A stretch of DNA of 64,000 nt from Rheinheimera pacifica (lineage in GTDB: Bacteria > Pseudomonadota > Gammaproteobacteria > Enterobacterales > Alteromonadaceae): the NCBI RefSeq assembly GCF_900108485.1, contig NZ_FNXF01000002.1, positions 310,001 to 374,000 of the forward strand, written 5' to 3'. A program made the translations under genes and the position numbers. The notes beneath the pieces are model-generated. The model was not told the DNA's origin, searched no databases, and saw only the letters and a list, made by a program, of their open reading frames with translations. Shown here one piece after another: positions 1-9,706 of this stretch (its first letter is position 1; every line of letters begins with the position of its first letter).

Positions 1-850
1 CAGCTTGCAGGCCACCCACGTAGCCCTGAGCATGAATACTGAACAACTCTTGCTCGCTGGCAATATTGTCGCCCTGATCATCACCGCCCACAGTACCGCC
101 ATCGCCAACAAAATGCTTAACGGTGCTGATCACCCGCTCGTCACCGAGGAAGTCTTTATCTGCGGCCCCCTGCAAACCGGTAACAATAGCGGCGGCGTAG
201 TCGTGCACTATATCGGGGTCTTCTGAATAACCTTCATAGGTGCGGCCCCAGCGATCATCACGCACCACCGCAACCGTGGGCGCAAACACCCAGTCGATAC
301 CGGTAACCATGACTTCGCGGGCGGTTACTTTGGCAATTTGTTCAATTAGTGCCGGGTTATTTGCCGCACCCAGGCCAATATTGTGCGGAAATAATGTCGC
401 GCCAATCACATTGTTATGGCCGTGCACTGCGTCGGTGCCCCACATAGTTGGAATACGGCTGCCGTCCAGGCTGTCGTCTACTGATGCCTGATACATCGCC
501 TCGGCCAGTGCTATCCAGTCGGCAGGTGTGGCATGTTTATTATCGTTTGGAAAGGCACCACCACCGTTTAAAAACGAGCCAAAACCGTATTTACGCATAT
601 CTTCAACGGTAATATCGCGGATTTCCGGTTGGATCATCTGGGCAACCTTCTGCGCCAGCGTCATGCCAGCCATAAGGTCGGTAATTTTTTGCTCGACAGC
701 AGCATCTTTTGCTACCGGTAACTGTAATTCTGGCCAAATGGCAGCGGTTTTATCTGTCACGGTATCAGGCTCTGTTGGTGCTTTGGCACAGGCTGTCAAA
801 ATGACAGCGCAGCTTAAACTCAATAGCGAAAGTTTCAGGCGAAAAGTCAT
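1..850 (-). CDS. GH3 beta-glucosidase lipoprotein (C-terminus outside window)
   Basis: Reverse-strand frame open from the window edge to an ATG at 850. It is a glycoside hydrolase family 3 exo-acting beta-glucosidase/glucan hydrolase that cleaves terminal beta-glucose from oligosaccharides. The N-terminus has a lipoprotein signal with lipobox LTAC (Cys21). The GH3 catalytic-barrel signatures IPTMWGTDAVHGHNN, FAPTVAVVRDDRWGR, YSEDP and STVKHFVGDGGT follow in order. About 283 residues are visible; the nucleophile Asp segment and second domain lie outside the window. It starts 12 bases after the stop of the upstream MFS gene on the same strand, so the two probably form an operon. Family assignment is firm. 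The exact substrate (laminari-, cello- or mixed-linkage oligosaccharides) is inferred from neighbours. Confidence 0.93.
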   Translation of the reverse strand, partial: MTFRLKLSLLSLSCAVILTACAKAPTEPDTVTDKTAAIWPELQLPVAKDAAVEQKITDLMAGMTLAQKVAQMIQPEIRDITVEDMRKYGFGSFLNGGGAFPNDNKHATPADWIALAEAMYQASVDDSLDGSRIPTMWGTDAVHGHNNVIGATLFPHNIGLGAANNPALIEQIAKVTAREVMVTGIDWVFAPTVAVVRDDRWGRTYEGYSEDPDIVHDYAAAIVTGLQGAADKDFLGDERVISTVKHFVGDGGTVGGDDQGDNIASEQELFSIHAQGYVGGLQA

Positions 851-862
851 AGTGGGTCTCCG

Positions 863-2113
863 TTACGCCACAGCACGCGGTTTGCTGCCAACCGCGCCGT
901 ACCAGGCAATAAATACATAACACAGCAAAGGAATAATAAAGGCGATCTGCACATTAACCACGTCAGCCAGCCGCGCCTGCGCCAGCGGCAGCACTGCGCC
1001 ACCGACAATTGCCAGACATAAAATGCCCGAACCCTGGCCGGTATGTTGCTTTAAGCCGGCAATAGCCAGGCTGAAAATAGTCGGGAACATAATAGAGTTG
1101 CATAGGCCCACCAATAACAGTGCCCACATCGCCAGGCTGCCGCTGCTGCTGATCGTTAGCGCCAGCAGGATCACGGCACATACCGCGTTAAAGGCCAGCA
1201 CCTTACCGGGCGCGATATACTGCATAACATAAGCACCGATAAAGCGGCCCACCATGGCGCCGCCAAAATACCAGGCAATATAATGTGACGCTTTTTGGGC
1301 ATCCAGGCTGCTGATATCAGGCTGGGTAATAAAGCTGACCAGAAAACTGCCAATGCCCACTTCAGCACCAACATAAACAAAAATACCCACAGCCCCCAGC
1401 ACCAGATGGCGGTAACGCCAGGCAGAGCCACTGGTTATATCCAGATTTGCATCTTTCTTACCCAGCTTTGGCAGGCGCAAAAAGGCAAAAATCAGCGCCA
1501 TTACAATCAGCACAGCCGCCAGTAGCAGGTAAGGCATTTGCACGGTAGATTCGGTTACTTCACCCGGCGTAGGCGCTTCCATGCCACCAAAAATTAACCA
1601 GGCACCAAAAAAAGGTGCCAAAGTCGTACCCAGCGAGTTAAAGGCTTGCGTCATAGTTAAGCGGCTGGAGGCTGTTTCTGGCCGGCCAAGTACACTTACA
1701 TAGGGGTTAGCGGCCACCTGCAAAATAGTAATACCGGCGGCCAGCACAAACAGCGCCAGCAGAAACAGCGGGTAATAATGCGCGGCCGCAGCAGGGTAAA
1801 ACAACAGACAACCGGCACCGGCAATCAGCAGGCCGGTAACAATACCCGACTGGTAGCCAATACGGCTTACCAGCATACCGGCGGGGACAGAAACTACAAA
1901 ATAGGCACTGAAAAAACAAAACTGAATGAGCAATGCCTCGGTGTAACTGAGCTCAAACAAGCCTTTGAGGTAGGGCACCAGAATGTCATTCAGACAGGTA
2001 ATAAAACCCCAGATAAAAAATAATGTGGTTAATGATGTTAAAGCAAATCTGTAATTGATCTGGCCTGATGCAGCCTGTGGCGTGGCCTCGCTAAGCGTTG
2101 GTGTTACAGCCAT
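863..2113 (-). CDS. FucP/GluP-type MFS sugar transporter
   Basis: A 416-residue inner-membrane protein with about 12 hydrophobic segments and the FucP-subfamily start ([20 protein letters not shown]) after a hydrophilic N-terminal tail of about 25 residues. This family imports fucose, glucose/galactose or related monosaccharides by proton symport. It lies directly upstream of the GH3 gene on the same strand and divergent from the GH1 gene. A LacI-type operator sits in the shared upstream region. The likely job is uptake of glucose or short beta-glucosides released in the periplasm. Substrate is inferred; family is clear. Confidence 0.88.
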   Translation of the reverse strand: MAVTPTLSEATPQAASGQINYRFALTSLTTLFFIWGFITCLNDILVPYLKGLFELSYTEALLIQFCFFSAYFVVSVPAGMLVSRIGYQSGIVTGLLIAGAGCLLFYPAAAAHYYPLFLLALFVLAAGITILQVAANPYVSVLGRPETASSRLTMTQAFNSLGTTLAPFFGAWLIFGGMEAPTPGEVTESTVQMPYLLLAAVLIVMALIFAFLRLPKLGKKDANLDITSGSAWRYRHLVLGAVGIFVYVGAEVGIGSFLVSFITQPDISSLDAQKASHYIAWYFGGAMVGRFIGAYVMQYIAPGKVLAFNAVCAVILLALTISSSGSLAMWALLLVGLCNSIMFPTIFSLAIAGLKQHTGQGSGILCLAIVGGAVLPLAQARLADVVNVQIAFIIPLLCYVFIAWYGAVGSKPRAVA

Positions 2114-2174
2114 CTTATCCTCCCCGGTGTTTTATGTTTTTCATTGACGCGCGCTTTGCCGCCGTCTAGTATGA

Positions 2175-2188
2175 TGTAAGCGCTTTCA
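2175..2188. promoter_or_regulatory. LacI-family operator between divergent sugar genes
   Basis: TGTAAGCGCTTTCA is a 14-base near-palindrome centred on the GCGC typical of LacI-family operators. It lies in the 156-base divergent region between the FucP-type transporter (start 2113) and GH1 (start 2270). The LacI-family gene at 5015 in the GH1 operon is the obvious candidate repressor (inference). Confidence 0.7.
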
Positions 2189-2269
2189 TTTATAGCATAT
2201 ATCACGCTGTTGGCAATCATTTTGTCGCTCAGCAGCCCGTAACAATACGACCGGAAGATAGCAAAACCG

Positions 2270-3604
2270 ATGAAAATAACTTTAGCCAACAGCTCACCTC
2301 TGCTAAAACCCGACTTTGTGTTTGGTGTTGCCACTGCCTCGTTCCAGATAGAAGGTGCCGCCAATAGCCGCGAGGCCTGCATTTGGGATACTTTTTGTGC
2401 ACAACCCGGCCGGATAAAAGATGGCTCAAACGGCCTGGTGGCCTGCGACCATATCGCGCGCTGGCAGGAAGATGTCGAGCTTATTGCGGCGCTGGGCGTC
2501 GATGCCTACCGTTTTTCCATCGCCTGGGGCCGGGTAATTAATGCCGACGGCAGCGTGAACCAGGCCGGGCTGAATTTTTACCGGCAATTACTTGATGCGC
2601 TAAACGAACGCAATATCAAAGCCTTTGTTACGCTGTATCACTGGGATTTACCGCAGTATTTGCAAGATAACGGCGGCTGGCTTAACCGCGCCACCGCCTA
2701 TAAATTTGCAGAATACGCCGATATTGTCAGCCGGGCCTTTGGCGACAGAGTGTATTCTTACGCCACATTAAATGAGCCGTTTTGTAGTGCTTATTTAAGT
2801 TATGAAGCCGGCATTCATGCCCCCGGCGTGCAAAACCGCCAGCAAGGCCGCCAGGTAGCGCACCATTTATTGCTGGCACATGGTTTGGCCATGCCGGTGT
2901 TGCAAAAAAACGCGCCGCAGGCACTTAACGGCATAGTGCTGAACTTCAGCCCCTGCCATGCTGCCAGCAACAGCGCAGCGGATATCCGCGCCGCCGACAT
3001 GGCGGATCAATACCATAATCAATGGTACCTGCAGCCGTTAATGGAAGGCTGTTATCCGGCCCTGCTACAACAGCTGCCTGCGGCCGAGCAGCCGCAAATT
3101 CATGACGGCGATATGGCTATCATTGCCCAGCCACTGGATTTTCTCGGTGTAAATTACTACACCCGCACTGTGTACCGCGCTAACAGCAAAGGCTGGTTTA
3201 GTGATGTGCCACCTGCCACACCGCCGTTAACCGATATGGGCTGGGAAATTTACCCGCAGGGCTTAACCGAAATATTACTGGCAATACATAAGCGCTATAA
3301 ACTGCCGCCGGTGTATATTACCGAAAATGGTGCCGCTATACCCGACACCATGCACCTTGGCCAGGTGCACGATACGCAGCGGGTTAAGTACTTTGAACAG
3401 CACTTACAAGCCACAGAAGATGCCATTATCGCCGGTATGCGTATTGATGGCTACTTTGCCTGGAGCCTGATGGATAATTTTGAGTGGGCCGAAGGCTATG
3501 CCAAGCGTTTTGGTATAGTCTATGTCGATTACGCTACACAACAGCGCACATTAAAAGACAGTGCTATAGCACTGCGTGAAGTGTTCGCCGGGCGTAAAAA
3601 ATAA
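2270..3604 (+). CDS. GH1 beta-glucosidase
   Basis: A 444-residue glycoside hydrolase family 1 enzyme of normal length. The acid/base motif TLNEP (Glu169) and nucleophile motif ITENG (Glu352) are both intact, and the N-terminal FVFGVATASFQIEGA is the family signature. No signal peptide is seen, so it should hydrolyse imported cellobiose or other beta-glucosides to glucose in the cytoplasm. It is first in a four- or five-gene run (GH1, GPH symporter, LacI regulator, aldehyde dehydrogenase) behind the operator at 2175-2188. Together with the periplasmic GH3 enzyme it gives two compartments for beta-glucoside cleavage. Confidence 0.95.
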   Translation: MKITLANSSPLLKPDFVFGVATASFQIEGAANSREACIWDTFCAQPGRIKDGSNGLVACDHIARWQEDVELIAALGVDAYRFSIAWGRVINADGSVNQAGLNFYRQLLDALNERNIKAFVTLYHWDLPQYLQDNGGWLNRATAYKFAEYADIVSRAFGDRVYSYATLNEPFCSAYLSYEAGIHAPGVQNRQQGRQVAHHLLLAHGLAMPVLQKNAPQALNGIVLNFSPCHAASNSAADIRAADMADQYHNQWYLQPLMEGCYPALLQQLPAAEQPQIHDGDMAIIAQPLDFLGVNYYTRTVYRANSKGWFSDVPPATPPLTDMGWEIYPQGLTEILLAIHKRYKLPPVYITENGAAIPDTMHLGQVHDTQRVKYFEQHLQATEDAIIAGMRIDGYFAWSLMDNFEWAEGYAKRFGIVYVDYATQQRTLKDSAIALREVFAGRKK

Positions 3605-3631
3605 TAATAAAGCAGTTATCACGGGGTTAGC

Positions 3632-4993
3632 ATGCTGACAAAACGGGAAAAAGTGGCCTACGGCCTTGGCGACACCGCCAGCAATATTGTGTTTCAGACG
3701 GTAATGCTGTTTTTAACCTTTTTCTACACCGATATTTTTGGTATTTCGCCGGCGGTGGTAGGCAGCATGTTTTTGCTGGTGCGCATTATTGATGCGGTAA
3801 CCGACCCGTTAATGGGCGCCATGGCAGATAAAACCAAAAGCCGCCACGGCAAATACCGGCCTTATCTGCTCTGGCTGGCATTACCCTTTGCCCTGTGCAG
3901 TGTGCTGGCATTTACCACACCGGATTTATCTGCCAACGGTAAAGTTATCTACGCCTTCGCCACTTATACCTTGCTGATGCTGGCCTATACCGCCATTAAT
4001 ATTCCGTATTCAGCGCTCGGTGGTGTATTAACAGCAGATCCAACCGAGCGGGTGTCGGTGCAGTCTTACCGTTTTGTGTTTGGTATGCTCGGTGGTTTGC
4101 TGGTTACTGCCTGTACGCTGCCGCTGGTTAACTTTTTTGGTAATGGCGATAACGCCAAAGGTTATCAGCTTACCATCGCCGCCATGAGTGTGCTGGGCCT
4201 GGTACTGTTTTTACTCTGCTTTGCCGGCACACGGGAACGGGTGCAGGCTCCGGCGGATCAACAGCTGACGCTACGCAACAGTTTTGCTTCGCTGTGGCAA
4301 AATGATCAATGGCGTATTTTGTGTGTTGCTGCATTTTTTCTGCTTACCGGCATGGTGCTGCGCACTACACTGGCCATTTACTATGTAAAATACTTTTTAG
4401 GCCGGGAAGACTTAATCACTGCCTTTGTTACACTGGGTATGATTGGCAATATTGCCGGTTGCGCCGTAGCCCAATGGCTTAGCCGTTATGTTGATAAAGT
4501 AAAAGCTTATATTGGTTTGCAACTGATCTCCGCTGCCATTTGCATACTGAGCTTTTTTATTGGCAGCGACCAACTGGTGCTGGCATTTGCACTGTATTTT
4601 CTCTGGGGTTTCTTTTTACAAATGGCCACGCCACTGTTGTGGGCAAAAATGGCCGACACTGTTGACTACGGCCACTATAAAACCGGTATTCGTATTACCG
4701 GCCTGGTGTACTCGTCTATCGTATTCTTTATTAAACTCGGGCTGGCGTTAGGTGGTGCACTGGCAGGCTGGTTGCTGGCCGGATACGGCTACCAGGCCGA
4801 CGTACCACAAACCGCAACAGCACAACACGGCATTTTGCTCAGCTTTACCGTATTGCCTGCTATTGGCTCGATACTGGTGGCAGTGGTAATGAGCCGTTAC
4901 CGCTTAACCGGGCCACGCGTACTGGATATCCACCACCAGCTGGCGCTGCGCGCTGGTGGCACTGCACCCGGGCATGCTAGAGTAACTGCATAA
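3632..4993 (+). CDS. GPH-family sugar:cation symporter
   Basis: A 453-residue, 12-segment inner-membrane carrier of the glycoside-pentoside-hexuronide (MelB-like) family. The N-terminus KVAYGLGDTASNIVFQ and the loop DAVTDPLMGAMADKTKSRHGKYRPY, holding the conserved Asp cluster of the cation site, are diagnostic. It starts 27 bases after the GH1 stop and 21 bases before the LacI gene. It probably imports the beta-glucoside that GH1 cleaves, using sodium or protons. Exact sugar and ion are inferred. Confidence 0.92.
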   Translation: MLTKREKVAYGLGDTASNIVFQTVMLFLTFFYTDIFGISPAVVGSMFLLVRIIDAVTDPLMGAMADKTKSRHGKYRPYLLWLALPFALCSVLAFTTPDLSANGKVIYAFATYTLLMLAYTAINIPYSALGGVLTADPTERVSVQSYRFVFGMLGGLLVTACTLPLVNFFGNGDNAKGYQLTIAAMSVLGLVLFLLCFAGTRERVQAPADQQLTLRNSFASLWQNDQWRILCVAAFFLLTGMVLRTTLAIYYVKYFLGREDLITAFVTLGMIGNIAGCAVAQWLSRYVDKVKAYIGLQLISAAICILSFFIGSDQLVLAFALYFLWGFFLQMATPLLWAKMADTVDYGHYKTGIRITGLVYSSIVFFIKLGLALGGALAGWLLAGYGYQADVPQTATAQHGILLSFTVLPAIGSILVAVVMSRYRLTGPRVLDIHHQLALRAGGTAPGHARVTA

Positions 4994-5014
4994 ACGTTAT
5001 TACGCAGGCAGGCC

Positions 5015-6022
5015 ATGGCAACCATTTACCAAGTATCAGAATTAGCCGGGGTATCGCTGGCAACAGTATCCCGGGTAATGAATAATAACGCCCGTGTCAG
5101 CGAAAACACCCGCAACAAAGTGCTGGCAGCAATGGAGCAACTGGGCTACCGGCCCAATTCTATTGCCCAATCGCTGGCGTCAAACCGTTCTAACAGTGTA
5201 GGCATTCTGGTGTCTGAGCTGCACGGCCCTTTTTATGGTGAAATGCTCAGCGGCATTGAGAACGAATGCCGCGCGGCTGGTAAGCACGTTATTATTGCCG
5301 CCGGCCACAGCGAAGAAGCCAGTGAAAAAGACGGCATTGAGTTTTTAATCAGCCGCAGCTGCGATGCGCTGATTTTGCATGTTGAAGCGGTATCCGACGA
5401 CTACCTGATTAAACTGGCCAGTGGCAATATGCCAATAGTGCTGATTAACCGCTTTATCCCGCAACTGGCAGATAATTGCATTAGCCTGGATAACGAGCTG
5501 GGCGGTTATCTGGCAACCAAGCAATTACTGCAGCAAGGCCATACACAACTGGCCTATCTGGCCGGCCCAATGTGGAAAAGCGATGCCAAAGATCGCTACC
5601 ACGGCCACTTACGCGCCATGGCAGAGCATGGCCTGAGTTTTAACCCGGCCTTACTGGCCGAAGGTGACTTTCAGGACAGCAGCGGCAGCGCCTGTATGCA
5701 ACAGTTACTGGCTAAAGGCCTGCCATTTAGCGCGCTGGTGTGTGCCAACGATGAAATGGCCGCCGGCGCGATGGAAGTGGCGCGCGCGCATGGCCTGAAT
5801 GTGCCACAAGACTTATCTATTGTTGGTTTTGATAACCTGATCCTGGCGCGCTACATTTACCCCAAACTTACCACTATTGATTACCCTATCGGCGAAATGG
5901 GCCGCATGGCGGCACGCTGGGTACTGAAAAATATTTACCAGCAACAGGCGTTACAGTTAAAGAATGTATTTGAGCCGGTGCTGGTATGCCGCGATTCGGC
6001 CAGCGCTATTGCTGCGGGTTAA
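5015..6022 (+). CDS. LacI-family transcriptional regulator of the beta-glucoside locus
   Basis: A 335-residue repressor with an N-terminal LacI helix-turn-helix (IYQVSELAGVSLATVSRVMNN, residues 4-24), a hinge helix ending near residue 60, and a periplasmic-binding-protein-like sensor domain starting at SVGILVSELHGPFYGEML. It is cotranscribed with GH1 and the GPH symporter, so it is the likely local regulator acting at 2175-2188. The related palindrome before the GH16 gene (29518) may be a second target. Effector is probably a beta-glucoside or glucose (inference). Confidence 0.93.
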   Translation: MATIYQVSELAGVSLATVSRVMNNNARVSENTRNKVLAAMEQLGYRPNSIAQSLASNRSNSVGILVSELHGPFYGEMLSGIENECRAAGKHVIIAAGHSEEASEKDGIEFLISRSCDALILHVEAVSDDYLIKLASGNMPIVLINRFIPQLADNCISLDNELGGYLATKQLLQQGHTQLAYLAGPMWKSDAKDRYHGHLRAMAEHGLSFNPALLAEGDFQDSSGSACMQQLLAKGLPFSALVCANDEMAAGAMEVARAHGLNVPQDLSIVGFDNLILARYIYPKLTTIDYPIGEMGRMAARWVLKNIYQQQALQLKNVFEPVLVCRDSASAIAAG

Positions 6023-6084
6023 CTGCAGCCAATGGGCCGCCCCCGGGCGCTTAACGGGTTTTTGTTATTTTTTTGGAGTTTGCT

Positions 6085-7539
6085 ATGCATCTGCCCGCTG
6101 ATAATAGCGCAGAAACCCACACCTCTTTTGCGCTGTTTGCCGAGGCTTTAACACTGCAGCGCCAGGCTTATCATGCCAACCCGGTGTCTGATTACCAGCA
6201 GCGCCTTGCCGATTTAACTGCGCTGGCGGCACTGGTAAGCGACAACGAAGCCGCGCTGGTTGAAGCGGTAAATGCCGATTACGGCAGCCGTTGCCGGTTT
6301 GAAACCCGTTTTTCTGAAATTTTAATGGTGCTGGAAGATATTAGCCGCACGAAAAAACAGCTGAAAAAATGGCTTAAGCCACAGCGGCGCCACATAGACC
6401 GGTTGTTGTTTCCTACCTCAAGCTGCAAAGTGCTGCCACAACCGCTGGGCGTGGTCGGCGTTATCGTGCCGTGGAATTTCCCCATTATGCTGGCACTGTC
6501 GCCACTGGTCGCCATTTTCGCTGCCGGTAACCGCGCCATGGTAAAAATGTCGGAAAACTCCGGCCAGCTGGCACAGTTGCTAATTGAGCTGGCGCCAAAA
6601 TACTTTGCGCCCGACAAACTGCAGTTTTTTGCCGATAACAACGGCAGCGGCCCGGCTTTTTCAGCCCAACCGTTTGATCATCTGTTTTTTACCGGCTCTG
6701 CGCAAACCGGCAAGGCCGTTATGGCCAGCGCCGCGAAAAACCTGACCCCGGTAACGCTGGAGCTGGGCGGAAAATCGCCCGCCGTTGTCGCACCGGATTT
6801 CCCGCTGCATAAAGCTGCCGATCGCATTTTATGGGCCAAGGCATTTAATGCCGGGCAAATTTGTACCAATGTCGATTATCTGTTTTTACCGCATGGCAGC
6901 GAGCAGGCCTTTACCGGGCTGGCGCTAAAGCTGGTGGCACAGCGCTACCCCGACATTAACCATAACGATTACACAGCCATTATTGACCAGCGCGCCTACC
7001 AGCGCTTACAGCACACGCTGGACGATGCCATTGCTAAAGGCGCCACAGCAGTAAACCTGATGCCGGGCCAAACTACGGCACCTGGGCTGCGCAAATTTCC
7101 GCTAACCCTACTGTTTAATGTTACTGACGATATGCTGGTGATGCAGCGCGAAATTTTCGGCCCGCTGCTACCGGTAAAAACCTACCGCGATAAAACTGAA
7201 GTGGTTAACTACATTAACGCCAGGCCCAGGCCACTGGCATTTTATCCGTTTAGTTATGATAAAGCGCTGCAGCAATTTTATCTTGAACAGGTGATGTCGG
7301 GCGGTGTAACGGTTAATCACGCTATTTTGCATGTCAGCCAGCACGACTTACCCTTTGGTGGCATTGGCCACAGCGGTATGGGGCACTATCATGGCTACGA
7401 AGGTTTTATTACCTTTTCCAAACTGCGGCCGGTGTTTTATCAGGGCGCCTTTAACAGCGTCAGCATGTTGCTACCGCCTTATGGCAAGCTGGCAAGCACA
7501 CTTACGGACTGGCTGATCCGCTTTAAAGGTCAAGGTTAA
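6085..7539 (+). CDS. calB: Coniferyl-aldehyde-dehydrogenase-type ALDH
   Basis: An aldehyde dehydrogenase superfamily enzyme of 484 residues from the ATG at 6085, chosen because GGAG lies six bases before it; a TTG 12 bases earlier also opens the frame but would contain that ribosome site. Motifs: PWNFPIMLALSPL, the FFTGSAQTGKAVM cofactor loop, the catalytic Glu in LELGGKSP and catalytic Cys in GQICTNVDY. The best fit is the coniferyl aldehyde dehydrogenase subgroup, which oxidises aromatic or medium-chain aldehydes to acids with NAD(P). It follows the LacI gene by 62 bases and may be read from the same operon, an unusual partner for sugar genes. Substrate and symbol are tentative. Confidence 0.82.
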   Translation: MHLPADNSAETHTSFALFAEALTLQRQAYHANPVSDYQQRLADLTALAALVSDNEAALVEAVNADYGSRCRFETRFSEILMVLEDISRTKKQLKKWLKPQRRHIDRLLFPTSSCKVLPQPLGVVGVIVPWNFPIMLALSPLVAIFAAGNRAMVKMSENSGQLAQLLIELAPKYFAPDKLQFFADNNGSGPAFSAQPFDHLFFTGSAQTGKAVMASAAKNLTPVTLELGGKSPAVVAPDFPLHKAADRILWAKAFNAGQICTNVDYLFLPHGSEQAFTGLALKLVAQRYPDINHNDYTAIIDQRAYQRLQHTLDDAIAKGATAVNLMPGQTTAPGLRKFPLTLLFNVTDDMLVMQREIFGPLLPVKTYRDKTEVVNYINARPRPLAFYPFSYDKALQQFYLEQVMSGGVTVNHAILHVSQHDLPFGGIGHSGMGHYHGYEGFITFSKLRPVFYQGAFNSVSMLLPPYGKLASTLTDWLIRFKGQG

Positions 7540-7562
7540 TTACCTCCCCCCCCTTTACTGGG

Positions 7563-9599
7563 CTATAGTTTATTTGTATTACTCAGAGCTATACGAAAGA
7601 TATCGCCTTGAGCTGGTTCCCGCCTAACATAATAAACCTGACTGTCGTGCACGCTATAGTGGTGTGCAAAGTTGTCTGCCTGTTCCATAAGTTTCTCTTG
7701 CTGTGTGGTTTGAATATCGTACCGGTAAATGCCATTTCCTGGCTGATAGTAGAAAATGCGTCCCTCTGTCAATTGCCAGTTCAGCCAGTTTATTTTGTCC
7801 AGCTCGGGCAACAGCAGCTTACTTTCCCCACCGGCTAAGTTCATGCGCCACAAGCCATCCTGATGGTATCGGGTATAATACAACTGCCCCTGCCAGATAC
7901 GACCGCTATATCCGTCCAGAACGGGCAGCAATTGTTCAGCACGATGGGTCAAGTCATAGTGCCAGAGTTGCCAGTCACCATGACGATCTGTACTGTATAT
8001 AAGTCCGTTTCCCTCTTCATCCCAGTCTGCTACAGCAATCTGACTATGAGCCGGTAATATTTTTCTCACTACTCCATCGGGCACGCTTACGGTATATGCC
8101 GCACCATCTTTTACCAGCACCAGTTGGCTACTGTCAGGGTGCCAGTTAAAACGCGCGAAACCGGGCTCTCCAGGTAAGTCAGCCAATACAACGGCCTGTT
8201 GCTCTGGCTGCTGCTGCCAAAGCTGATAATGGCCACCTCGGTTGCTTAAAAACACCAGGGCTGAACCATTTGGCGCTATGCGCGGCAGGCTGTCGATACG
8301 TGAGCTGTCAATTACCAGGCTGGAGCCGCCATTGCGAGAGTAACGCCAGATATTAGACCGGCTGTCGTTACTGCAGTAGTACAACTGATCAGCCGTTAAT
8401 GCTACTGAATTAATCGGCAGCGCCGCCCGATACATCATCTGCAAGTTGGATTGCTGCGGTGTAAACTGATATAGGTTACTACCAGCAACCAGTAGCAACC
8501 GTTCACCGTGCCAGTACAGCTGACTTACAGCAAGGTTGATCTGGTGTTGCTGCTGCACTGCACCACTTTCGCTGTCCAGTAACAACAACGTTCTGCTGTG
8601 GGCCGTGTTGTAGCGCAGCACTGCTAATTGCTGTGTAGTCTCTGACAGTGCGAGAGCGATATCCCCCTCACCTGCATAATTTACCGCTGTTAGCGTAAGT
8701 TGCCTGCTGACGCCACTGATCAACGATAATTTGAAAATATGATAAGGCTGAGTTTTGTCAGTACGCTGCCTATAGTAAAGTGCCCGACTATCCCCCTGCC
8801 ATATCAGTTGTGGCACACTGTCAGACGGACAATCCTGCAAAGGAGATACATCGTCAGGTAAATGCAGCAGTATTAACTGACACTGCTGATTAAAGTAGCG
8901 GATGTAGGCTATCTGATTACCATCCGGGCTCAGCCTGCCATAACGCGCATCTTCCAATGTATCTGAAACGGTTTGGTGTTGTTTTGTTATGGTGTTATGC
9001 AACCAAAGCTGATTATGGCCATTGTCAGCAGTGCGGTGATATAACAATTTGGTGCCGGCACGATCGGTACTAATATGGAATTCAGCACCATTAAAACTGG
9101 TTACCGGAACTGAAGGTATACGAAGTAACATGACCTCTTCAGAATGCTCCAGTGATTCCGGCCAAAGCATCGCCACAGATGCTAACACCAGACTGGCTAA
9201 AACCAACAACACTGGTGCCCGATAAGGCCTAATAACAGGTCTGCTGCTAACACTAGCGTCGCCCACTACCGTTTCCACCGGTAACTGAAGGCGATAGCCC
9301 AGTTTAGGTAGGGTCTCAATATAATTGTGAGTGTTGTCTAGCCGAGAAAAAGCTTTACGTAGTAAAGATACTGCCCGATTAATAGCACTGTCACTGACAA
9401 TGCGCCCCTGCCATACCTGCATAATCAGAGTATCGCGACTCACCACTTGCCCTGGCCTCTGCAACAGACACATCAACAGCTGATGCTGTCTTGGTTCCAG
9501 ATAAAGCTGCTGCTTTGTATCAGCTAACTGTCGCTGGCTGGCATCATAGTAAAGCGGTCCCAACTGCCAATGGCTAATAGGGGCTGAAAGTATCGTCAT
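7563..9599 (-). CDS. Membrane winged-helix regulator with beta-propeller sensor (CadC/ToxR-like)
   Basis: A 678-residue one-component regulator. Residues about 10-105 are an OmpR/PhoB-type winged helix (LEPRQHQLLMCLLQRPGQVVSRDTLI...SDSAINRAVSLLRKAF...YIETLPKLGYRL). One membrane span follows (about 130-147, VLLVLASLVLASVAMLW). The rest is a periplasmic region rich in TolB/PD40-type propeller blades (LSPDGNQIAYIR, WHPDSSQLVLVKDG, YSTDRHGDWQLW). Such proteins bind DNA from the membrane in response to an envelope signal. It diverges from the two-domain hydrolase at 9707, separated by about 107 bases, which suggests it controls that gene (inference). Ligand unknown. Confidence 0.87.
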   Translation of the reverse strand: MTILSAPISHWQLGPLYYDASQRQLADTKQQLYLEPRQHQLLMCLLQRPGQVVSRDTLIMQVWQGRIVSDSAINRAVSLLRKAFSRLDNTHNYIETLPKLGYRLQLPVETVVGDASVSSRPVIRPYRAPVLLVLASLVLASVAMLWPESLEHSEEVMLLRIPSVPVTSFNGAEFHISTDRAGTKLLYHRTADNGHNQLWLHNTITKQHQTVSDTLEDARYGRLSPDGNQIAYIRYFNQQCQLILLHLPDDVSPLQDCPSDSVPQLIWQGDSRALYYRQRTDKTQPYHIFKLSLISGVSRQLTLTAVNYAGEGDIALALSETTQQLAVLRYNTAHSRTLLLLDSESGAVQQQHQINLAVSQLYWHGERLLLVAGSNLYQFTPQQSNLQMMYRAALPINSVALTADQLYYCSNDSRSNIWRYSRNGGSSLVIDSSRIDSLPRIAPNGSALVFLSNRGGHYQLWQQQPEQQAVVLADLPGEPGFARFNWHPDSSQLVLVKDGAAYTVSVPDGVVRKILPAHSQIAVADWDEEGNGLIYSTDRHGDWQLWHYDLTHRAEQLLPVLDGYSGRIWQGQLYYTRYHQDGLWRMNLAGGESKLLLPELDKINWLNWQLTEGRIFYYQPGNGIYRYDIQTTQQEKLMEQADNFAHHYSVHDSQVYYVRREPAQGDIFRIALSNTNKL

Positions 9600-9706
9600 A
9601 AAATGTCCGGTAAGCTTTTCATCACAAAATCATCATTAGGATGACCACGGCAAAACACTGCTGGTTACTTATGCTTGGCCTGTATTCAGGTTAACAGGAA
9701 ACTCAC

